Shown here: positions 36,328 through 45,200 of the stretch, piece by piece
Layout of the letters: the number at the start of each line of letters is the position of its first letter
Numbering within the stretch: the stretch's first letter is position 1
Assembly: GCF_035222485.1 (NCBI RefSeq)
Contig: NC_085923.1
Location: 2,666,001-2,730,000, forward strand
Origin: Podospora pseudoanserina
Taxonomy: Eukaryota > Ascomycota > Sordariomycetes > Sordariales > Podosporaceae
Direction of reading: 5' to 3'
DNA: 64,000 nt
Made by a program: the position numbers and the translations under genes
Notes under the pieces: generated by a model
Seen by the model: only the letters and a program-made list of their open reading frames with translations
Databases searched by the model: none
What the model was told of the DNA's origin: nothing

Positions 36328-38028
36328 GATGATAACGTAAGACCCAACGCAGTGGAACGCCAACCCCAAGTTTTCTCACAGTCAGAACCCAATCTTATCT
36401 TGATCTCCCCATCAGCTCAGCTGGAGAAGGCAAAGCAGAAATGATTTGGGGGCAGAACGTCAAAGTCGGAATGGGGGTAAGGTAAGGTGTGCAACGGTGT
36501 AGTTCGGTCGGAAAAGCGGCTGAAAGAAGAGGAGGAGAAGCCCCCAAAATTCGCCGATGGATCGCAGGTTCGCAGCCCCCAACCGTAACAGTGTAACCAA
36601 ATGGACACAACGTCCTTCCGTGCACCTACTCTGAGCTCCCAAGCATCCTGTTCGCTGGCTCGCAACTTGTTCTCCCAGGGCTGTCTCGTTCGTCCGCTCG
36701 CTGTCAAGATGTTGTTTTTCATGACAGTCTCGGAAGTTATGACCAAGTTTTCGGGTACATCAACAGCATTACATCACAACTTGCTCTCTCAGCTTCAATC
36801 TGCAGTGACCCAGGCCACGAGAACTGAGAACTGGCCCGCTGGAGGGCACGACACAGGGCTGAGTCGCTGTTGTGGTAGGTAGGGAGTTTTTGATCCCGCA
36901 TGGGTTTACGGAGAAAGAGAGATAAAAGTGCTGGTAGTAAGGAGCCTGCAGGTTAATATATGCGGTGTTACTGCCCACCGTTTTGTTGCTCTTTGGTTTC
37001 CCGGGAGTGGGTGATTATAGTCTTGTGACAGGCTCAGTGGGGGATGTAACCAACCCAGCTTGATGGGCAGACAGAGACGGTTCGGTTCGAGTTGAGTCAC
37101 GGCGTCCCTTGTGGAGGAATGGGCAAATGTCAAGTTGCGGTGAGGCGGGCGTTTTGGCGATGGGGTTTGGGGACTGGATGAGGCTGTGTGGAGAAGCGAG
37201 GAGAGCCGCGTGATGAGATTCTTACGAAGCAGTTTGGGAAGGCTTGGTAAGTTGGCATTTGGGGAGTGTCGTAAAGGTCGGGAATGCTAGATGGCTGTGG
37301 TGTTTTGACGCGGGGTTGGGGTTGTGTAACTAGATTGGCGAAATGAGTCCGTGACCAGGCTCGAGATGACAACGGCATTGCTTTAGAGATTCGGGCAAGG
37401 AAGGTTAGGCAACGCAGGGTCTCGGACTGGTTGGAGGGTGCTTTGCAGGAGGAAACGTTACTTGCTTGTGGGGATGATGCTGAAAATAGGGAGTTAATTT
37501 GAGTAAGGCTGCTGTTGGGAGTATAGTTGCTCTGTTAAGAAAGTGCATAAGGGGGCCAAGTTCGGTGAGGCCACACAAGCTTGTGGTATGAATTCTATCA
37601 AGAAAGCAAGAAGACAAAGACCGTTTTATCCCACGACACAAGATTGACGAGCAGGTAAGGTGCCGGAGGAACCATTATATTATATTCAGGCGACCTTGTA
37701 TTCTACGCTCTAGCTCGCACTTTCATAAGTCATCACGTCTTGAATGATGTTGATGTATGAAGTTGGTGCCGTAAGCTTACGTCAAGCGTTCTGAGCCCCT
37801 GAGCCCCTGATATGGCACCTGGCTCTGAGGAGCGCGTCATCAAGTTGAAGACATGGCATACTTCCCTAAGTTAGGTCGAGTGGTTGGAAGTAATGTATCT
37901 CAGTTATGTATCTATTCTTTAATCTCTCCATGATCCATTCTCTGTGGTTGTGAATATTGCTCTTTCTACCGCTTGCGAGACTTACGATCATTTGAGCTCA
38001 GGAGTGATAGTGGACTTCAGTACCATGC

Positions 38029-39042
38029 TCACTCGATCCTATCATCTGGGGCTTCACCTAGCTCCCATTTTGTGTCAGTCCCCCCTTTAACACTATCCAG
38101 TTCCCTATATCCAGAACCTACACTCATTTCCACATATTTGTTCTCAACCTCGCGAGCATGATGTTGTCCTCCAACTCCCGGTTTAATATCTTCCTCAATA
38201 ATGTCAAGCCTAGATGATACCTCCAATTCCCTATACTCAGAATCTTCACTCACTTCTGAGTGTGTTGGAACCACATCCATTTCCTTAGCCTGCGCTTCGG
38301 TATCGAGCTTAACTCTAGGCGAAGCCTGACCAGATATCTCCCATATCGAGCTTCCGTCAGTTGCCCGCGCTGATCTCCAGTCTAGTTCGGGTTATTCATC
38401 TAGGCTCATATCCCAAATTTGCTAGCGCTTGAGTTTTGAGATATGCTCTTGTTTGCTGTCGTGACGATTTGAAGATTTGAAGTGAGACTAGGAAGGCGAT
38501 GAGAAGTACCCCGGCTGCGGAACCCAGAATGGCGCTTGTCAATTGTGATGTGTTTAAACTTGAGCCCGCAGGCTCAACAGTCAGGTCAGGTGGGCCGGTG
38601 CTCTCTTTGTTGGTAGAATCCGGGCTAGCTGCAGTGGTAATGGGTGCGGTGGCTGTATTTGCTGGCCTTGAGGTGGCTGTCACGAAACGGATGCAACAGC
38701 TGTAAGCTGTGGCTGGCCAGGGCTGTGTGGATGGGGTCGATTGACAGTATCGGAAGTAGTCTCTGAATATATGCTGCAAAGATTTCTCTGTGGTTCCGGG
38801 ATCGAACTCAAAGGTGCACGAGTCGCATTTGGAATAGTAAAGTTGATAGAGAGTGCTCAAATCGGAAGTGCACAATCGATCTCCCCCAATGTTAAGTGTT
38901 GGAATGCGGTTTCTATGAAGCGTGAATGTTAGATAATACTCGATGGAGATACTTAGAGGCCGAGTCTTTGCATACCACAAACTGCCCAGCATTCCGATGG
39001 GAGTAGATTCGGAATCTCTGAGTTGATGTGTGGTGAAATCAT
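38029..39042 (-). pseudogene. CWxxC-family membrane protein, copy 6 (frameshifted)
   Basis: On the minus strand an ATG at 39042 opens an exon of 22 codons ending LLPSECWAVC plus one base, identical in layout to the intact copies. The intron has GTATGC, a TCTAAC branch and TTCATAG (38975-38913). Exon 2 holds DRLC, YYSKCDSC and FRDYFRYC, a Ser/Thr linker, a transmembrane segment (SAILGSAAGVLLIAFLVSLQ) and basic residues. Two frame problems exist. The natural acceptor leaves a one-base mismatch with the cysteine segment, although a poorer AG at about 38882 would fit. After the membrane span the frame stops at 38396, while the tail (TDGSSIWEISGQASPRVKLD, then GYRELD) continues in another frame to 38029. 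I therefore call it a pseudogene. A sequencing error or unusual splicing could rescue it. Confidence 0.65.
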
Positions 39043-39422
39043 TTTCTCCCGCGGCCTTCATGATGGGCAATGATCTTTGTCAGGGGGTGCACTCTTGGCC
39101 ATAGCTTCCTTACTGGAGTATTTAGCAAAGTGCAAGGACTGCAGAGACAACTGAGATGATGGGAACAGATTTTTGATCCCAACATAATAATGCCATTGAG
39201 TCTGGGATTTGTCATACACTGTCATCTGATGTGGTCTGGTTAGGCACCTATTTAGGGAAGTTTGAGGTCACAATCGCAATAGCAACGACGCTCAGCATGT
39301 ACTCTTTATATTAACATTGTGGTGGTGGGAAATATCACGTCTCTTCTGCCTCGCTATCTCCCGTACCATCTCTCTAAACTTTGCGCAGCTTCGTTTCGAA
39401 CCAGCCTAGCTAGATGAAATCT
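39043..39422. other. Intergenic between family copies 6 and 7
   Basis: About 380 nt with the 3' flank of copy 7 and the likely promoter of copy 6. Nothing else seen. Confidence 0.4.
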
Positions 39423-40450
39423 TTAGCTGCCTATAACCAGGTCCCCGCTCATCTCAACGAACTTGCTTTCGCTTTTATCAGGAGCTCGCCTCTTCCCCCT
39501 GGCTGGCTTGGGGTTTTCTTGTCTTCGATCTTGTCCAGAAATCACCTCTAGCTCTTCATATCCAGACCTTTCACTCAGTTCGGCGCGTGGAAACATCACC
39601 TCCATCTCGCAAACCCCCGGTTCAATATCCATCTCGATTCTAGGTGCCGGGGGGTCGTCTAATTCATTGATCGAGATTCCATTCAGTTTCTGTGTCCCTT
39701 GTGATTCTATTTCGTTCAAAGCCTCCTCTTTCTTGCTGAGCTGTGATGCTCGTCGACGGTAGCCTGCCAGCTTCCAACACGCCAGTGCAGCCAGCAACAG
39801 AACAAAAACGGTTCCGGCACCAGATATTATTCCTATGAGTTGCAGGGAGGAAAGATGACCGCTACCAAGATCTTGGTCGTCTCTCCCTTGATGGTTGTCG
39901 ATCTGTTCATTATCAACAGCGTGAGTAGGGGGGTTGTCTTCACTTGTTGTTTTCCAGCCAGAGGTCGTTGCTGTTGTTGATGTTGTTGCAGGGTACGTGG
40001 TGGTGCTCAAAGCTGTCTCGGTCGGTAATTGAACAATGAATGGGGGCGAGTCGAGTACTGGCTGGGAAAGATTGCAGTACGTCAATGATTCATCAAAGAT
40101 TGCCTTCAGTCCCGGATCGGGATTATTTAGGTTGTATTGGAAAGCTGTTCCAGCCCAGCAACCATCGGCTGAACAATATGTGCAGGCTCCGACGTTACAG
40201 TATATTCTGTCTTGGCCCAAAACACAAACATGACATTGTTTGTAATGGAACTCAAATTGAGTGGTTGAGTTGCACAGTTCAGGAGTGTTTCTGTTTTTTC
40301 GGACGAGCTCATGGGCAGTGTCTGGTTGATTTCAGTCGGATAAATACATTGAAGAGAATGATACAGAGAGGTAACCAAATACGTACCGCATTCTTTCCAG
40401 CAAGATGTAGGGAATATCGCGTGGATATCAGGGTCGAGTCCGCGACTCAT
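39423..40450 (-). CDS. CWxxC-family single-pass membrane protein, copy 7 (intact)
   Basis: The model joins 40450-40387 and 40321-39423 on the minus strand (320 aa). Exon 1 gives 21 residues ending FPTSCWKEC. The phase-1 intron (GTACGT..CAACCAG) is at the family position. Exon 2 runs DTAHELVRKNRNTPELCN, then YKQCHVC after the usual 15-residue spacing. It carries an extra Cys-rich insert (YCNVGACTYCSADGCW) not seen in the other copies, then SLTYC. A Thr-rich stalk leads to the transmembrane helix (IGIISGAGTVFVLLLAALAC) followed by YRRR. The cytosolic tail has NELDDPPAPRIEMD, VCEMEV and GYEELE, and ends basic. No signal peptide is visible from this start; an in-frame ATG at 40477 would add nine residues. 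It is the richest in cysteine of the copies. Function unknown; the layout is receptor- or sensor-like. Confidence 0.75.
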
Positions 40451-41248
40451 TTTGAGGGCGACACAGAGGTGTACCACTCAATTTTCAACCGCCGAGATGT
40501 CCTTAGAAGAATCTATTGGGGATTTTATAGCTTCACTTGGAAGAAGCTGAGAATCTAGAGTAAGTAGTGAGTTCATGTATAAGTACTTTGCAGCTGAATA
40601 AGGTAGCGTCTTCGTAGCAAGGCTCCCAGGCTGCCACTAAAACAGCGAGGGTGATACTGCACGTCAAGCGGGACAGATGGGGGCCAAACCAACGACCACG
40701 AACCGTTTAGACATCTGGGAACAGATACTGTCTCAAAAAGTTAGTTCATGCAAGTACGTAAGGTAGGTAACAACCAACCTGGCGACCAAGGGCTGGCATA
40801 TCCACCACTGAATGTTGTAGATAGGCCAACGTCTCTACCTAGATTTGCAGAGGCCGAGTCTTGACTGTTTGAGTAAGTTCAAGCCAATGAAGCCTCTGAA
40901 CGCAATTCTTAAGGCCCTACCTGATCCGAAAGTCACACTAGAAGAGGTCCTTTGTGCCCTGATGCTGACCGCACCATAAAACAGGAATACCCCCTTTCCC
41001 ACTCTCCTCTCCCCCTTTTCCCACTCTCCTTTCCCCCCCAAACCACCAGCTCAACAAGATATCCTAACCTTTCAGCCACGTCAAGTCACACTTCAAATGC
41101 CTGCTGACCTCCATTTCAACGGGTGCACCAGTCGAGGCAGTCCCAATCAGGGAAAAAAAGAAAAAGCCTGGGTGTAAGTCAGGTTCTGGTGGAGTCCTAG
41201 GCCCACAGTGGGCCCAGCCCAAAAAAAGCCACCAAAAGAGACTGGAAC
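40451..41248. other. Intergenic, upstream of copy 7
   Basis: Promoter side of the minus-strand family gene, then pyrimidine-rich sequence up to a 5S gene. No other feature seen. Confidence 0.4.
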
Positions 41249-41367
41249 ACATACAACACCAGGGATTCCCCAGTGGTCACCCACCTGAGTACTAATCTGG
41301 CGATCAGCTGCTTGACTCGGGCAGAGCGGACGGGATGCCGTATTTTCAGCTGTCTATGGTCGTATGT
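41249..41367 (-). rRNA. 5S ribosomal RNA (dispersed copy C)
   Basis: 119 nt on the minus strand, from ACATACGACCATAGAC through CCCGTCCGCTCTGCCC and AGTACTCAGGTGGGTGACC to GGTGTTGTATGT. It has GGCATCCC where the other two copies have GGGATCCC, a change in a helix that may mark a divergent or minor 5S type. Confidence 0.92.
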
Positions 41368-42215
41368 GCTTGTGCTCATCAGATTCCTCAACTATATAGC
41401 AACATTGTACTGTTGTCTCCCCACCCAACACCCCTCCGCCACACGTTAAGATGACATCCTCTCCCTCTTTTTACACCCTCTCTGTCTCAGTAGAATGTGT
41501 CTGACTATCGTATCCCCTTGCCACAAATACCCAGTGTGCCGACTGACCGAGCATCAGACTCATACCACACACCCTCGACACGCGGGTCTCCTTCTAGCTA
41601 TGAGCCTGATCCATCTCCCGGCGTGAACAGTGCGGGGTTGGTAAGAAAGTTGCCAGTGACACCCTCGAACGCGCTGTTGCTGCTGCTCTTTTGGTTCGGC
41701 GGCCAAAGTACAGCCTACCGTGTGTAAGAAGCACGGCGACTTCAATCAGTGAGCCGGCTACGGCGTTGGTTTGAGGAGTTGGCTTGTTTTGGGCTTCAGA
41801 GGATTGTGGGGTACTGCCTGGTCGAAGGGCTAGAAGTCATGAGTTCCTTACCTATATCCGGGCATGTAGGTTGAGGTAGGCAGGGGTGTAGTGGTCTGAT
41901 GTACCCTAGCTTGCAACCTTTTGGAACAAAAACGTGTAGTATTTGTGAGTGAAATACCTTTCATGAATATGTATCTTCTGATGCCGTAGAGACACTACAC
42001 ACTCATAGCCATCAAAATCCCAAAGCTAGCTCTAAAAAGCTCTTCCTGGCTTTCTATGCCCTCATACTCCAGCCCCTATATTAACAAATAAAGAAAATGT
42101 ATATAACTGAAAAAGAAAAAAGAAAACCAAAACGTGATGGTATCTGGCTGCAGCACAATATAACAACAATTGAAAAGAAATCCCCCCTGCCCATATGTCC
42201 AATAACTCCCCACCT
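41368..42215. other. Intergenic, 3' side of the ABCA transporter gene
   Basis: No ATG-initiated gene supported. A frame at 41497-41727 starts only with GTG and shows no domain. Confidence 0.4.
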
Positions 42216-45200
42216 TCATCTACCCCACCTCTTTAACCTCTCTAAGAATATCGTATCTTCGGCCACCTCCACCCCCACCTGCCACCACTTCTTCACCTTC
42301 TTATTCTCATACCCCTCCTCCCTAACATTATGCCTCCCCACCACCGTCAAGAAAACCTGATCCAGCGTCGTGGGGCTGACACTGTAGTGCTCCACCCCCA
42401 ACAGATCCCTATTCTCCTCCAGCAACACCACCAGCCTCCCCACGGCCGAGTTCTGACTCAGATCCCCTCCCGTCCTGGGGTCCTTCTCTCCGGACACAAC
42501 CGCCGAGGCGGGAACCTTGAACCTCATCTGTCCGTGGTATGTCTTCTCTTCCACCTCCGCCCCCTCGCCAAACTGCTCAACGACCCATTGTCTAATCTTC
42601 AGAATCTGAGACTCAGGCGTGTGAGGCGCCCCCTTGCAGACAAGGTGCACATGGATGAGATCCCCAAACTTGTTCCGGAGATGTTCAATGCTTCCCATGG
42701 CGAGCATCCTCTTGGCGAGGATCCCCGCCCTCCCGGCTAGAGCGTCCGCTTCCTCCATCGAGTGGGTCGTCAACAAAATCGAACGGCCCGGGACGGTGGC
42801 AGCAAGGGTGCGCCACATGATTCTCTTCGCGGCGGCGTCAAGACCGGAGGAGGGCTCATCGAGGAGGATGACAGAGGGGTTACCCATGAGAGCAATACCA
42901 AGAGACAGCTTGCGCTTGTTACCACCTGACAAAGCGTGGGCTTGGCGGTCGCGGAAGAGTTGCAGGCCTACTGCGTCGATGACGGCAGAGACTTGAGCGT
43001 CGATGTCGCTGATGCCACGGACGCGAGCGTAGAAGCGGAGGTGCTCGGCTACCGTCATTTGGTCGATGGCGTCGAATTGAGGGCAGACGCCGAGGTGGCG
43101 GCGGGCGGCGGAGAGTTGCTGCGTTACCGAGGCGTCTTCGACAAAGACGTCGCCGCCGGAAGCACCGCCGGAGGGTTTGATGTCACCGCGGATGACGGAG
43201 ATGGTGGTGGATTTACCTGCTCCGTTGGGGCCAAGGAGAGCAAAGACTTCGCCGTGGGGGACACCAAAGGTGACATTGTCGACCGCGGTGTTGGAGCCGA
43301 AGGACTTGGTGAGGTTGATGACACGGAGGCCGTCGGTGATCTTGGTGTTACCACCGGTGGCCGAGGACTTGACACGGACGAGTTCGTTGGCGACTTCTTC
43401 ATCCGACATGGCGGCTGCTTCATCGGGGTTGGCGGCCTTGGGCTTGGAACGGAAGAGGAGCTTGCGGAGGCTGAACCCAGCGCTGCCACCGTCTGCCCAG
43501 ACGAGGATGAGGAAGAGGACAATAATCTGGATGACGAGGTAGAGGATAGGACCGCCGTATTGAAGGATACCGCCGGGGTAAGAGGCCAGGGCATCACCAT
43601 CGCAGGCTGTAGAGAACAGGTTCATGGCGAGGAACAGCGCACGAGTGAGCGATATGATCGGTGCCAATACTGCCAGAGCAAAGTGGACAATGATCAACAG
43701 CTTGTCGACCTGTTGAACCGGTGCATAAGTGATAACCGACATGTAACCAAACAGGTAGACAATGAACATCACGAGCTGGCCAGCGGCGGTAAAGGCGTAG
43801 GCTGACAGCTGGTTGGCGCTGAAGAGCGAGATATTGTATGCCAACAGAATCGAAGCCAGACCATACAGAACGAAGATCAGGAACACATAGCCAAGGTGAT
43901 ACCAAAGGCTATTGGCGAGAGCTGCCCACAAGATGATGCTCAGGACGGCGCCAGCGATGACGATGATAAAGTCGAAACCGGTGTAGGCGAGCCACAAGGG
44001 AAGAGGTCTAACACCGTTGGAGTACTGAAGGCCGCGGACGTTTCTTCGTCTCTCAAGATTCGGATAAAGGGCAAAGAAGCCAGGGTAGGCGCATAAAGCC
44101 AAGCCGACATACACCAAGACCTGAAGAGAGTTTCCGGTGCTGGGAGTGAAAGGGCGGTCGAAGACGGTGTAGGAAGAGGCAATGCTCGAGTTGGTCAGGA
44201 GCATGTTCATGATCCATTGGCCAAACCAGGCGTTGATCACCTCAGGACCGTTACCCTTGTACGCGAGAGTTGGAGGAGTGTTGTCGTCACCAAGCCAGAT
44301 AGCGGTAGGCGTGATATTCTTGCGGAACTGAAGCACCGCATTGTTGAACTCATCAAGAGTGTCAACCAAGGTAATGTTGTTGAAAAGATCCATCGGGTTG
44401 TTTTGTCTCTTGACAATGATACCATCGCTGCTTCCAGTGCTGCCATTACCTTCCAAGCCCTGTGACGCCATAAAGATTGGGGCCAACAGATTGATCAACG
44501 TAGACTGCGAGAACTTGTCCGAAGGCCCAGCAACCATCCAAAAGTCAAAGTCACTGCCAAAGATATTCACAGCCTCCTGGCGAGACGACAGCTCGTCCGC
44601 GCTGCACCCAGCAGGCTCTTGACCCTTCACAAACAACATAACTAACCCAGCCGCAGCAACCGGAATGATAAAAGCAGCAATCGAAGGGAACCAATTCCCT
44701 TTGAAAACCGTGCACCTCTTCAAAAACAACACCCAAGTCTGCTTCAAGAACCCAATCGGCTTCCCATCCATCAACTCCAGCCCGTTACCCTTCACAGGTG
44801 TCTTGACATCACCAACCGGCACAGTCTCCGACTTCTCATCTTCCGTCGAGCTCAAGACACCCCTATTCTCAATCGGCACCCCACCGCCCTCAGCCTGAAC
44901 CTCCTCCGCAAGCTGCAAAAACACATCCTCAATCGTGGGCCCAGAAAACCGATAATCCGTAATCCCTGCCGCTTCGAGCTCCTTGATCGTCTTGGCCGCC
45001 AAAGCCGAAGTAGCCGCGACATAAGCCGCCTCTTCCTGGGTGGCCTTCTTGGTAACACCCTCCACCTCCGGAAGCAGCGGGATGAGCTTGTTGTTGTTGA
45101 TATGAATCCTGTAGCCGCCACCCTTGCGATCCTTGAGCTCAACCGATGTGCCACTTGCGCGGAGGTTGCCCTTGGACATGACAGCGATGTAATCAGCCAG

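Larger units (their letters stand above)
24740..38028. other. 13-kb gene-poor region
   Basis: No protein family, tRNA or rRNA could be recognised on either strand. Open frames such as 25178-25768, 26980-27489, 34580-35296 and 34615-35190 (opposite strand) overlap one another and lack domain features. The base composition is ordinary and not AT-rich like RIP-destroyed DNA, so this looks like unique sequence. It contains TATA-like boxes at 28389 and 28787, simple repeats at 35644 and 36310, and probably upstream control DNA for the bZIP gene or non-coding transcripts. Confidence 0.45.
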
